From a virus, in IMG/VR virus record IMGVR_UViG_3300035703_000378, positions 1 through 26,444 of that record: a stretch of 26,444 nt of DNA; one strand, 5' to 3'. Position numbers and translations under genes: made by a program. The notes beneath the pieces are model-generated. The model worked only from the letters and a program-made list of their open reading frames with translations. It was not told the origin of the DNA and ran no database searches. This document shows positions 15,991 to 22,505 of the stretch, in pieces. Each line of letters starts with the position of its first letter. Positions within the stretch are counted from its first letter, which is position 1.

Positions 15991-16348
15991 CTGTGGGGGT
16001 GGCATGACCCTGCTCGACCAGCAGCGCATTGATTTCGTCCCACGCCGATCCGTCGCTAGCCCAGATGACGGCAAGGCTGCGCCCGTATTTGTCGAGACCT
16101 ATGGAGTGCATTAGTACCTCCGATGGTTGCCACTCAATCAAGACGCGCTCCAACCCCGCCTTCGATGCCTTCGCTCGCACCCGCTCATCCGGATCCTTCG
16201 CCCTCAACTCCGGCGCGTCAATGCCAGCCAGGCGGATGATTTGCCTCTGACGGATCCGGAACCCGAGGTCCACGTCGGCCTCGATTGTGTCGCCGTCGAT
16301 GATCCGGATGTTGCTGATGGGGTACGTAAATTTGCTAGGAGGGGTCAT
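15974..16348 (-). CDS. Staphylococcal-nuclease-like (SNase/TNase) protein
   Basis: The 124-aa protein holds the SNase core almost from its N-terminus. IIDGDTIEADVDLGF carries the metal-binding Asp residues, IIRLAGIDAPELR carries the first catalytic Arg and the Glu, and KYGRSLAVIW carries the second catalytic Arg; WDEINALLVEQGHA is the conserved last helix. It cleaves DNA or RNA with calcium in known members. The start at 16348 is in an ATGA overlap with the preceding gene, which rejects the longer start at 16444. No signal peptide is seen, so it should act inside the cell. It lies in a cassette with its own promoter, so it may be cargo acting on host or competitor nucleic acid. Confidence 0.85.
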   Translation of the reverse strand: MTPPSKFTYPISNIRIIDGDTIEADVDLGFRIRQRQIIRLAGIDAPELRAKDPDERVRAKASKAGLERVLIEWQPSEVLMHSIGLDKYGRSLAVIWASDGSAWDEINALLVEQGHATPTEEKRK

Positions 16349-16680
16349 ACCTTGAAATGGTTTTCGGCTTCCTCTTTGGCTTCGCGGACCCGCGCCGCCA
16401 GTTGATCCGGCAACCCAGATTCCCAGTCCCACGATCGGATCCATGCCGTTTCACGGCGGAACACGCACGAAACATCCCCTGACGGGTCAGCCAGAAACTC
16501 TAGGCTGATTGGGTCGCGATAAAACATCAATGTCCAGTCGCCGTCGGTGTCGGGACAGAATTTACGCAGGATCCATCCCTCCATGGCGTGCACGATGACA
16601 CAGATAGCTAGGTGCCTTCTGTCGAGGCTGAGGTATTCGGTGGTGATATTGTCGGCGTTGATTTGGGTCGGTTGGGACAT
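16345..16680 (-). CDS. Unknown 111-aa protein of the accessory cassette
   Basis: Started at ATG 16680 (MSQPTQINADNITTEYLSLD); longer starts run through a terminator hairpin and are rejected. It contains a helix CVIVHAMEGWILRKF, a strand pair DWTLMFYRDPISLEFLADPS, SWDWESGLPDQLAARV and a charged last helix. It overlaps the nuclease gene by 4 bp and is probably co-translated with it. Its acidic, small alpha/beta form could be an immunity-like or regulatory partner of the nuclease, but that is only a guess from context. No Shine-Dalgarno site is seen. Confidence 0.6.
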   Translation of the reverse strand: MSQPTQINADNITTEYLSLDRRHLAICVIVHAMEGWILRKFCPDTDGDWTLMFYRDPISLEFLADPSGDVSCVFRRETAWIRSWDWESGLPDQLAARVREAKEEAENHFKV

Positions 16681-16715
16681 GGCGCACCGTGCCACCGCAG
16701 CCGCTCGCCGCAAGC

Positions 16716-16748
16716 AAAAACCCCAGCCCGGAGATTTCCAGACTGGGG
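16716..16748 (-). terminator. Terminator-like hairpin upstream of the 111-aa gene
   Basis: CCCCAG and CTGGGG pair around an inner GGA/TCC stem, followed by TTTTTG on the minus strand. No gene is recognised between it and the terminator at 16905-16930, so it may end a non-coding transcript or act as an attenuator for the 111-aa/nuclease pair. Confidence 0.55.
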
Positions 16749-16904
16749 CGCGGCAGCGTGCGCAGCGCTGCGACTTCGGAGGGCGGCATGGAGCCACCCG
16801 CCGCGGATTGGCGATTGCTCGCCTCTGTAAGTCGCGCATCGGAGCAATGCTCATGACTTGCGGCTCCCTCCCGATACCGCGCCGCGCCCCGATGTCAAGA
16901 CACG
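16749..16904 (-). ncRNA. Structured segment between two terminators, possible small RNA
   Basis: No protein gene is convincing. The segment 16790-16867 can close with GGAGCC / GGCTCC into a 78-base structure, with an inner GGCGA-GCAA-TCGCC hairpin and AAGTC / GACTT pairing, and it is followed downstream by a terminator-like hairpin. Size and closing stem recall tRNA, but there is no T-loop, no D-arm and no CCA, so it is not a tRNA. A small regulatory RNA is a possibility only. Confidence 0.2.
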
Positions 16905-16930
16905 AAAAACCCCGCCGTTTCGGGCGGGGC
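16905..16930 (-). terminator. Intrinsic terminator after the 77-aa gene
   Basis: A 7-bp stem CCCCGCC / GGCGGGG with a six-base loop is followed by TTTTT on the minus strand, 20 bases after the stop of the 77-aa gene. It is the clearest intrinsic terminator in the window. Confidence 0.85.
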
Positions 16931-16949
16931 TCAGTGTGAAGGCTGATAG

Positions 16950-17183
16950 TTAAGCGAGACTCAGCGCAGCGAGATTTGATCTAAATTTAGGCGTCCAATT
17001 CCGATGGACGCAGCGGGACAGCCCATCTTTAGATTGCGCTGAGAATTCGTGAACCTCGCACAGTACTCCGCGATCCTTCAGCTCATTGGCTGCTTTGACT
17101 GCAAGGTGCCTGTCGGTCATTACTGATCCGATCTGCTCTCCAAGAGCGGCTGATGAAGTGCGGGACATGATGACGTATTGCAT
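16950..17183 (-). CDS. Unknown 77-aa protein driven by promoter B
   Basis: The start is ATG 17183 (MQYVIMSRTSSAALGEQIGS), set by the conserved CACACCATG shared with the gene at the left edge; a longer frame to 17288 would run through the promoter and is rejected. Residues 10-60 form an alpha/beta unit (SVMTDRHLAVKAANELKDRG, VLCEVHEF) and the C-terminus is basic. A monocistronic unit with promoter and terminator is typical of phage morons. The product is not recognised; small single-domain proteins in such units are often anti-host or anti-defence factors. Confidence 0.65.
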   Translation of the reverse strand: MQYVIMSRTSSAALGEQIGSVMTDRHLAVKAANELKDRGVLCEVHEFSAQSKDGLSRCVHRNWTPKFRSNLAALSLA

Positions 17184-17205
17184 GGTGTGATGGTGGTTAG
17201 GGTTA

Positions 17206-17270
17206 ATTGCCTGCTGGCAACGCGGACAGATTAGCACAGCCCGCGACCCGCGCAATGACTTATTTTCGTT
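17206..17270 (-). promoter_or_regulatory. Promoter B with dyad operator
   Basis: Read leftwards: A-rich box AACGAAAATAAGT (17270-17258), -35-like TTGCGC (17255-17250), a 16-bp spacer, -10-like TAATCT (17233-17228), 7 bp, then the perfect dyad TTGCC-AGCA-GGCAA (17220-17207) and a leader with CCCTAAC before the ATG at 17183. Dyad, A-rich box, spacer length and dyad offset are the same as in promoter A at the left edge. Sequence between these elements differs, which argues for selected sites rather than a recent copy. Confidence 0.65.
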
Positions 17271-17281
17271 TTTCTTGCGAG

Positions 17282-18943
17282 TCACCACCGGGCGAAAAAT
17301 CCGTCAAACTCCGGCTCGCCTACCTCGACGGCTTGCAGGTCTGCCATATCCCATCCGCCGAGGTTGCCAGCGAAGTAGCCGTGGAGCGCGAGGGCGATCG
17401 ACCAGAACCTGTCCGCGTGGTCGTTAGAGTCCTTGGCTGATGCCACCAGCACCCGGCTCCCACGGATGACGCGGCACGGTTTCCGCATGTCCTCCCGGAG
17501 GGCGTCGTCATGGGGCAGGGCGATCTTGCCATCCTCCATTGACCGTTGCAGGTCCACTGCCATGCGCTCCGAAATCAGCATGGTGGCCCGTTTGTCGCCC
17601 GATGTCCGCAACACGTCATCGAGGGGAACGGTGGAGGCAAAGTGCACAGGGAGAATAAGCGACCCGTACCGTTCCGCGAGTTCGTCACTGAGCCCGGTTC
17701 CGTTGCCAGTCATATCCATAACTACCCGCTGAACGCGTCCGCCTACCGCTCCCATCAGTCGCTCCATCTGACGCCGTTGGTGCGGGGTCGTCTGGTCCCG
17801 CATCTCAAGCCGTGCAACGTGGACGCAGGAGCCTTGGGATTCTGCTAGGACGGACACCACCGACAAGTCCCCGTTTCGGGCGAAGTCCTGCCCAACGTAG
17901 AGCGAGGCGTTGCCGTGGTGGCGGGCGAGGCTTGCAAGGGTGGAATCGCTCCATGCCTGCTGGTCCGGGGTAAACGCGGGCGCGGTCATGCATCGGGTGA
18001 TCAAGTCCCAGCTCAGAAACGGCAGGTTGTCGCCATGGTAGGGCTCATTTTCGTAGTTTTGCCGATACTCCGCCTTAGCCCATCCAGCTTCCGCTTCAGC
18101 TTCGTCCGGCGTGATTTCGTGGACCGCTTCGCCGTCTTTCGGCTGGCGTATCAGACTGCCGATAACAATCCGGTCCTGCGGCTGCGCCTGCATGTACCTG
18201 GGCGACGCCTTCCACGCCGCGAATGCTTTTGGGTCCAGTCTCTCCCAGCGGTCAGCGAACTCCCGCAGATGCCGCTCCGATCCTTGCCCCATGTTCCACG
18301 CCTCGCTGCGCTTGATGCTGGCGACTGGAAACCTCCCGTCCTGCACCCATCGGTGGAAGAGCGTGCCGATGCCGTTGTGGGTGCTGGCGATGCGCACCTG
18401 ATATTCCGGGTTGGCGCTGACTATCGGTTCCGCTGCGTCCCAGATTTTGTTAGCGTTTTCATGGTGGGCGAACTCATCAAGTGCCAGATCCCCAGAGAAT
18501 CCGCGGGCGGTTCTCGGGGATGCAGCCAGCACCATGATGCGCCCCTTCTTCCCGGAAAGCCTGATTTCCATTCGCTGCGCGAAGTCCTCAATCTCAATCG
18601 GCGCACCTGACAGGATTGCCCTGTCCTCATCCGTCACCCGTTCCGGTTCCTCGCGCGTGAATGACTCCAACTGCCCGCGAATCTGTGCGTCAGCTTCGCG
18701 GACGGCTTCAAGGACATCGCTGATTTTCTGCCCGAATTCGATGCCGTTGCTCTTGCTGTTACTGATGACGACGATCAGCCAGTTGCGCACCTCTGGTCTG
18801 GACAGTCGCTCAAGTAGTCGAGCGACCGCCCAGTTTGCCATGGTGAAGCTCTTCCCTGTCTGCCTAGCAAACTCCACTAACAGAAACTTCCCCCGGAAGA
18901 GGAAGACGGGAAGCTGATACGTGCGGAGCTTGAGTGCGGGCAT
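17282..18943 (-). CDS. Terminase large subunit (Mu gp28-like)
   Basis: The 553-aa protein is a packaging ATPase/nuclease. Walker A is ARQTGKS at residues 26-32, an adenine-binding RQ as in terminases; Walker B is GDLALDEF near residues 151-158, with the catalytic Glu; ASTHNG near 190 fits the coupling motif. The nuclease half has VGQDFARNGDLSVV, VVMDMTGNGTGLSDEL and a final Asp-rich KDSNDHADRFWSIALALHG, the RNase-H-like acidic set. It packages DNA into the prohead through the portal. The portal gene is not adjacent: an accessory cassette of about 1.7 kb separates them. The start follows a GCTAACTGTTAGG junction with no Shine-Dalgarno site. Confidence 0.85.
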   Translation of the reverse strand: MPALKLRTYQLPVFLFRGKFLLVEFARQTGKSFTMANWAVARLLERLSRPEVRNWLIVVISNSKSNGIEFGQKISDVLEAVREADAQIRGQLESFTREEPERVTDEDRAILSGAPIEIEDFAQRMEIRLSGKKGRIMVLAASPRTARGFSGDLALDEFAHHENANKIWDAAEPIVSANPEYQVRIASTHNGIGTLFHRWVQDGRFPVASIKRSEAWNMGQGSERHLREFADRWERLDPKAFAAWKASPRYMQAQPQDRIVIGSLIRQPKDGEAVHEITPDEAEAEAGWAKAEYRQNYENEPYHGDNLPFLSWDLITRCMTAPAFTPDQQAWSDSTLASLARHHGNASLYVGQDFARNGDLSVVSVLAESQGSCVHVARLEMRDQTTPHQRRQMERLMGAVGGRVQRVVMDMTGNGTGLSDELAERYGSLILPVHFASTVPLDDVLRTSGDKRATMLISERMAVDLQRSMEDGKIALPHDDALREDMRKPCRVIRGSRVLVASAKDSNDHADRFWSIALALHGYFAGNLGGWDMADLQAVEVGEPEFDGFFARW

Positions 18944-18952
18944 TGCTAACTG

Positions 18953-19183
18953 TTAGGGGCTAGGGCTCCATGCTGCAACAATCGCGCAGCGCAGCATATC
19001 GGCCATCGGCTCAACCTTTGCGGGGCGGTATCGTCCCACGACGTTAGGCCAATCCCATATCCTCGCCTCAATCAGGTGCCCGGTATGGTCCAGAGACCAG
19101 CCGAATCCGCGGGCCTCAAGCCACTGGATTAGCTCGTCGGCGGACATCTCCGACAGTGGTTTGTCTTGTGGGGTATCAGTCAT
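18953..19183 (-). CDS. Unknown 76-aa protein before the terminase
   Basis: Small protein (MTDTPQDKPLSEMSADELIQ) with a helix LIQWLEARGFGWSLDHTG and a C-terminal helix MADMLRCAIVAAW. The start is fixed by the short gap after the 34-aa gene. The stop is CCC-TAA-C in the junction element before the terminase. Its place next to the terminase is shared by small packaging or regulatory genes, but no family is recognised. Confidence 0.6.
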   Translation of the reverse strand: MTDTPQDKPLSEMSADELIQWLEARGFGWSLDHTGHLIEARIWDWPNVVGRYRPAKVEPMADMLRCAIVAAWSPSP

Positions 19184-19195
19184 GTAATGGTCATG

Positions 19196-19300
19196 TCAGA
19201 AGAACCAAGGCCCTCCCGAGAAACCTGGCTTCACTGGCGGGTTGCTGGCGGTCAGCACTAGCACCCGTGGCGCTTTCTTGGGTTTTGGTTTCTTGCTCAT
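19196..19300 (-). CDS. Very small 34-aa protein (Lys/Pro-rich)
   Basis: A short frame starting in an ATGA overlap with the 87-aa gene (MSKKPKPKKAPRVLVLTASN) and ending PGFSGGPWFF. The basic N-terminus and the aromatic end look like a genuine peptide, and codon third positions are mostly C or G. It is below usual gene-calling length. Function unknown. Confidence 0.45.
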   Translation of the reverse strand: MSKKPKPKKAPRVLVLTASNPPVKPGFSGGPWFF

Positions 19301-19560
19301 GGCAACTGCCCCGCGTTAGCCGACTCCCACTCACTGATTCCTTTCTTGGCTCCGTTGACGGCGGATTCCAGCTGGGCCGCCTTGTTGCCGCCAGCGAAGA
19401 ACAAAGCGTTGCCTGCGTACCACTGAAGCAGTTTCTTAACGGCGTCGCGGAAGAACTCGCCAGCCGCAGCAATGTCCGCAGGCTTCGGTGGTGGCGGCAG
19501 GGTGCTACAAGGAAACGGCTCGATGATTGTGGTCTTGCCTGTGTTGGTTGTCTCGGTCAT
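19297..19560 (-). CDS. Unknown 87-aa protein
   Basis: Starts MTETTNTGKTTIIEPFPC and contains a Pro-rich linker (STLPPPPKPAD) and an amphipathic helix (FFRDAVKKLLQWYAGNALFF). The ATG overlaps the stop of the preceding gene as ATGA, after the leader CCCTAACCAACCAACCAA that lies in that gene's end. It overlaps the 34-aa gene by 4 bp. It may be membrane-associated through the helix, but no true span is present. Confidence 0.6.
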   Translation of the reverse strand: MTETTNTGKTTIIEPFPCSTLPPPPKPADIAAAGEFFRDAVKKLLQWYAGNALFFAGGNKAAQLESAVNGAKKGISEWESANAGQLP

Positions 19561-19745
19561 TTGGTTGGTTGGTTAGGGTGATTTTTGTTCATCATTCTCT
19601 TCGTGTTTTCGCGGCACATATACGCCACGATCCTCGCAAGCTCATCTTCGGAGTACGCAGACCCCGGCGGCGGGATGAACCGCAGCAATCCGTCTTTGGC
19701 AACAATCATGTGCCTGTCTCTCAGTTCCTGCTCGGTCTCAGTCAT
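19557..19745 (-). CDS. Unknown 62-aa protein
   Basis: The start at 19745 (MTETEQELRDRHMIVAKDGL) is set by an ATGA overlap with the preceding gene. A beta turn region LLRFIPPPGSAYSEDELARI is followed by a basic tail rich in Met and Asn. Function unknown. It is embedded in a run of five very small overlapping genes upstream of the terminase. Confidence 0.6.
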   Translation of the reverse strand: MTETEQELRDRHMIVAKDGLLRFIPPPGSAYSEDELARIVAYMCRENTKRMMNKNHPNQPTK

Positions 19746-19930
19746 GGCTTGGTGATTTTCTGGGCCTGCCTCTCCGCCTTGGCGAACCATCGGCACATTG
19801 CGACGTAGTTCCGGAATCTGTCAGGGACTCGCAGGATCCCGCCGTTGTCCTCAATGTCCCTCCGGAATGCTCGCCGGAACTTGATAGCGGCTCTTCGCTG
19901 CCGCTCGCGTCGGTGTCGTTTGCTGTGCAT
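19742..19930 (-). CDS. Small very basic 62-aa protein
   Basis: Begins MHSKRHRRERQRRAAIKFRR and is rich in Arg, with a second helix FRNYVAMCRWFAKAERQAQ. A nucleic-acid-binding role is likely from charge alone. Codon third positions are G/C biased as in neighbours, which favours this frame over a competing one (19738-19971) that begins in an ATGA overlap with the gene upstream. Confidence 0.55.
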   Translation of the reverse strand: MHSKRHRRERQRRAAIKFRRAFRRDIEDNGGILRVPDRFRNYVAMCRWFAKAERQAQKITKP

Positions 19931-19967
19931 GGCGGTCGTCCTGCGTAACGGAAGTGGGTGTCTGGTT

Positions 19968-20363
19968 TCATGACGGCATCGGCTCGAAATCGCGTGCGAT
20001 GTCGTAGGCGGCGACAAGCGGCACCCAGACATCAAGCGGCACCTTGTCGGGTTCGTGCTGATTCGCGGGCGCGAACCCCTCGCACTGACCGTCTTGGCGC
20101 AGGGTGATTTCAATTCCGGGTTTCGGTCGCAGCGAAGCAACCACATCGCCGTTTTTCCTAACGAGGAAAATCAGGATTTGGTCGGCGTCGTCAATGTACC
20201 GCAGGCAAAGCGATCCGGATTTGTGTTCGGAAAATGGAGCGGTCCGCATATGCCCCCATTTGTTTTGCCAAGCCATGCTCTTTGCGACCTCCACGGCGGA
20301 CGCGATCTGCGCTTCTGGGTGCATGTCTCGGCGCTCTTCAATCTGCTCAAGTATGGTTTTCAT
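19968..20363 (-). CDS. Unknown 131-aa protein
   Basis: Starts MKTILEQIEERRDMHPEAQI; residues about 55-75 form strands (SLCLRYIDDADQILIFLVRK), residues 95-105 a further strand pair, and the C-terminus VPLDVWVPLVAAYDIARDFE is helical. The leader CACAACCGAAACCAC before the ATG is A/C-rich and lacks a Shine-Dalgarno site. No family recognised. Confidence 0.6.
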   Translation of the reverse strand: MKTILEQIEERRDMHPEAQIASAVEVAKSMAWQNKWGHMRTAPFSEHKSGSLCLRYIDDADQILIFLVRKNGDVVASLRPKPGIEITLRQDGQCEGFAPANQHEPDKVPLDVWVPLVAAYDIARDFEPMPS

Positions 20364-20392
20364 GTGGTTTCGGTTGTGTGTCCATGTGATTG

Positions 20393-20881
20393 TTAAGCCG
20401 CTTTGCCAAAGACATCGCCCCAGATGCGCTCGCTGATGTTAGCGATTCGCGCTTCCAGTCCCTCGGCTCGGGCTTGGCTGTCCGCGTCCTTGACCTTGGC
20501 AAGGCGTTCTTCGGAGTCCAGCATGTCCAGTATCCGCATTGCCATCTTCCGGCGTGCGTCGTGCTCGGCGCGCATGTCGGATTTGCGGGACATGAGGATT
20601 TCATGGAACCGGGCGAACGTCTGGACGAAGCGGGAGATTTCCGCTCCACCGGACAAGCCCCGAGACTCCTGATTGAGGATCACTGACAGGCGTTTGATGG
20701 TGTCAAGGTTGATGTCGTTGGTATCCTCTGACTTGATGTCAATGCCTGCCTTTTCAAAAGTCCAGTCGTCGTAATGCCCCTTCTTGAAGCGATGAGTCTG
20801 GGCAATGTCGGCCTGGATGCCCTGCTCAGTCAGCCATGCCGCTACTGCCGCCAGCGTCTCGCCTGCGCGGAACCGCTCCAT
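20393..20881 (-). CDS. Possible terminase small subunit / DNA-binding protein
   Basis: The 162-aa protein is almost wholly helical. Its first 45 residues (MERFRAGETLAAVAAWLTEQ then GIQADIAQTHRFKKG) look like a helix-turn-helix of the 'wL..qGi..s.s.v.Rf' type seen in small phage DNA-binding proteins such as the DUF3486 group. The rest is a long charged coil (LMSRKSDMRAEHDARRKM). Its place some 1.5 kb before the large terminase fits a small terminase, but several tiny genes intervene. A general regulator is the main alternative. Confidence 0.45.
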   Translation of the reverse strand: MERFRAGETLAAVAAWLTEQGIQADIAQTHRFKKGHYDDWTFEKAGIDIKSEDTNDINLDTIKRLSVILNQESRGLSGGAEISRFVQTFARFHEILMSRKSDMRAEHDARRKMAMRILDMLDSEERLAKVKDADSQARAEGLEARIANISERIWGDVFGKAA

Positions 20882-20940
20882 GGGGGAATCCAGTCACCCG
20901 GCCTTACTGACGCGGTGGAATAGGGTGTTCTGCGGGCCTT

Positions 20941-21033
20941 TCATGTTTGCGGGTGCTTTACGCTTTTCGTTTCCCTGATACCGTTAGGATTTGGCGGTTG
21001 CAATCGCGTTTCTGTTGCGGTTCTCGGGCGCAT
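20941..21033 (-). CDS. Weak 30-aa frame between zinc-finger and helical genes
   Basis: A frame from ATG 21033 (MRPRTATETRLQPPNPNGIR) to a stop at 20941, basic and Pro/Thr-rich. It begins in a repeat that copies the end of the 48-aa gene and could be chance. A further 16-codon frame follows to about 20890. Nothing else is seen in the 170-base gap apart from an A-rich stretch AACGAAAAGCGTAAAG like the A-rich box of promoters A and B. Confidence 0.15.
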   Translation of the reverse strand: MRPRTATETRLQPPNPNGIRETKSVKHPQT

Positions 21034-21036
21034 CAA

Positions 21037-21071
21037 TTGCACCCGATGCAAATCAATTGCACGCCGTGCAA
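21037..21071. repeat. Two tandem dyads, 20 bp apart, at the end of the 48-aa gene
   Basis: TTGCACCCGATGCAA (21037-21051) and TTGCACGCCGTGCAA (21057-21071) are each dyads, separated by ATCAA and forming a 20-bp tandem repeat. One lies in the last codons of the 48-aa gene and one beyond its stop. Two equally spaced palindromes, two helical turns apart, are typical of protein-binding sites. Local duplication of the gene end is the alternative. Confidence 0.45.
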
Positions 21072-21199
21072 ATGACCCGGAACGTCCTGCCGGGGTTGAT
21101 TGCGCTCGGCGTCTCAACAAACCCCTGCCCGTTGCATCGCGGGCACTTGGCGGTCTTCTTGGCCTGCTTGCGCACGGCCTTGGTGGCTGGCTTTTTCAT
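21053..21199 (-). CDS. Tiny zinc-finger protein (CxxCxGxG)
   Basis: A 48-aa protein beginning MKKPATKAVRKQAKKTAKCP with CPRCNGQGF (CxxCxGxG, DnaJ-type knuckle) and a closing VICTACN, which supplies the second CxxC pair. The basic N-terminus is lysine-rich. The ATG overlaps the endolysin stop as ATGA. It would bind one zinc ion; such proteins are common and unassigned in phages. Confidence 0.7.
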   Translation of the reverse strand: MKKPATKAVRKQAKKTAKCPRCNGQGFVETPSAINPGRTFRVICTACN

Positions 21200-21762
21200 G
21201 GTCTCGTCGCTTGGAAATGCATGGCATCACGACCCCAGAACGCCCCCGCCGCGACCCATCCGTGGCGGGCGAAGATCTCCATGACTTCGAGCGGCATGGT
21301 GGCGCGGGCGGGCCATGCGGTCTGGTTGCCGTTGGTGGCGGCGCAGAAGTCGATGGCGGCGCCTCGTGCGTGCAATGACGGCAGTGAGCCGCCGCGCATC
21401 GGGCGGTTATTGTAGCACCCTTCGTACTGCTTTAGGATGTACGCCCACCGGGAAGCGGACAGTTCTTGCAAGACGGCCTCCAGTGAGTCCGCTACTTTGC
21501 AGTGGCAACGGACGAATCGTACTGGCATCCCTTCGTACTGGATGCCTAGCTTTCCAACTGGCAGGTTGCACAGCCGCGACTCATCGCCCGGACTCCCATA
21601 AAACCGTTGCAGGCTCCGCTGGTCTGTCGCGGGCCACGGGTTCGGTTTTGGCATCATCCGCATCAGGTGCGCTTTGCATGCGGCGATGGAGCGCGGACCC
21701 CAGAAGCCGTCAGCGACGACTCCGATGCGGGTCTGCATGTCTTTGATTTGTTGCTGGGTCAT
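21196..21762 (-). CDS. Endolysin: M15-type D,L-peptidase with N-terminal wall-binding domain
   Basis: The 188-aa protein opens with a peptidoglycan-binding-like repeat (QIKDMQTRIGVVADGFWGPR then SIAACKAHL, residues 5-33). The catalytic half has the M15 (VanY/Peptidase_M15_4) zinc signature: SLHARGAAIDF with the first His and Asp ligands, and DAMHFQ with the second His. It would cut peptide cross-links of peptidoglycan. No signal peptide is present, so it needs a holin. It overlaps genes on both sides by 4 bp. The M15 residues are clear; substrate specificity is not. Confidence 0.8.
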   Translation of the reverse strand: MTQQQIKDMQTRIGVVADGFWGPRSIAACKAHLMRMMPKPNPWPATDQRSLQRFYGSPGDESRLCNLPVGKLGIQYEGMPVRFVRCHCKVADSLEAVLQELSASRWAYILKQYEGCYNNRPMRGGSLPSLHARGAAIDFCAATNGNQTAWPARATMPLEVMEIFARHGWVAAGAFWGRDAMHFQATRP

Positions 21763-21965
21763 TTGAGTGCTTCTTCGGCTAAATGTCTAACAACTGGGAG
21801 TGCTTGTATTTTTTCGAGAGCCTTCCGCATCCGGCGGATCCTCTCCACCAGCTCGTCCTGCATCAGCTTGCCCTCGGGGTCTCCTGCTGCCTCGCGGATG
21901 TCGGCAATGAGCCGCAATGCGGCGTTGAGGGTGTCGGCGTTGTCTGTGTTGATTTGCTCGTCCAT
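21759..21965 (-). CDS. Unknown 68-aa helical protein
   Basis: Starts MDEQINTDNADTLNAALRLI at 21965, fixed by a good Shine-Dalgarno site (AAGGAG, 9 bases before ATG) that lies within the end of the MazG-like gene. It is entirely helical and charged (VERIRRMRKALEKIQALP), with coiled-coil potential. It overlaps the endolysin start by 4 bp. Function unknown. Confidence 0.65.
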   Translation of the reverse strand: MDEQINTDNADTLNAALRLIADIREAAGDPEGKLMQDELVERIRRMRKALEKIQALPVVRHLAEEALK

Positions 21966-21966
21966 A

Positions 21967-22311
21967 TCAAAACTCCTTTCCATGCAGCCGTTCCCGTCCG
22001 GCGTTGTGGAGCATCTTTGCGGTAATTGCGCCGGCAATGTCCCAGCCTCGTCCTGCTGCTAGGTCCATGATGCGGATGACGACGTCAGCAAGCTCCGCCT
22101 CGGCTCCGGAGTAAGCCGGAATCTTGTCGTCCGGCGGGTTGCCTTTGCGGAGCGCTTCCAGTGCTTCGCTCACCTCGGAATGGATGAGCGCCAGCGCTTC
22201 GCCGTCGTTGCGTTCCTTGTCCCAGAAGCCTTTCGCCTTTGCGTTAGCGTGGACTTCCGCGGCGGTGTCGTCCCACGCTTCGCCGAAGACAATCATTTGG
22301 TCCGTTGTCAT
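21967..22311 (-). CDS. MazG-like nucleoside triphosphate pyrophosphohydrolase
   Basis: The 114-aa protein has the MazG metal-binding pattern: SEVSEALEALRKGN (ExxE) and AEAELADVVIRIMDLA (ExxD), with four helices around them. MazG-like enzymes hydrolyse (d)NTPs to monophosphates; in phages they are thought to adjust nucleotide or ppGpp pools. Start ATG 22311 is in an ATGA overlap with the lipoprotein-like gene. Length is usual for single-domain phage MazG. Confidence 0.75.
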   Translation of the reverse strand: MTTDQMIVFGEAWDDTAAEVHANAKAKGFWDKERNDGEALALIHSEVSEALEALRKGNPPDDKIPAYSGAEAELADVVIRIMDLAAGRGWDIAGAITAKMLHNAGRERLHGKEF

Positions 22312-22505
22312 TTCGTTGCCTCCGGAAAGAGTTCGGCTTGCGGCTCCGTGACCTGCTGCGGCTGCGGCAGTGCTGGGCGCAAAGGGATGCTGATGGCGAC
22401 GACGCCCTTTCCGCCGGGGAGGATGTAGCTGCCTGACAGCGTGAGCGGCACCGTGCTGATGCAAGACGGCATCGCAAGTGTTAGGGTGACTAGGGCGAGC
22501 TTCAT
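22308..22505 (-). CDS. Small lipoprotein-like protein
   Basis: A 65-aa protein from ATG 22505 (MKLALVTLTLAMPSCISTVP). The first 15 residues form a short signal peptide, with Cys15 preceded by Met-Pro-Ser, a rough but imperfect lipobox. The mature part has strands and a Pro/Gln-rich tail. An outer-membrane spanin subunit (Rz1-like) is possible; superinfection exclusion lipoproteins are another. It overlaps its neighbours by 4 bp each. Confidence 0.5.
   Translation of the reverse strand: MKLALVTLTLAMPSCISTVPLTLSGSYILPGGKGVVAISIPLRPALPQPQQVTEPQAELFPEATK

Noticed and set aside
16790-16867. tRNA gene
   Set aside because: Size and closing stem fit, but no T-loop, D-arm or CCA end is present on either strand.
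17184-17288. N-terminal extension of the 77-aa gene with a CPRC motif
   Set aside because: It would translate the promoter and dyad; the same bases at the left edge do not give a similar extension that joins the ATG, since a stop intervenes there.
19738-19971. 77-codon frame ending with a GRPRK AT-hook-like motif
   Set aside because: It begins in an ATGA overlap, but codon third positions and composition favour the overlapping 62-aa basic protein; kept only as an alternative.
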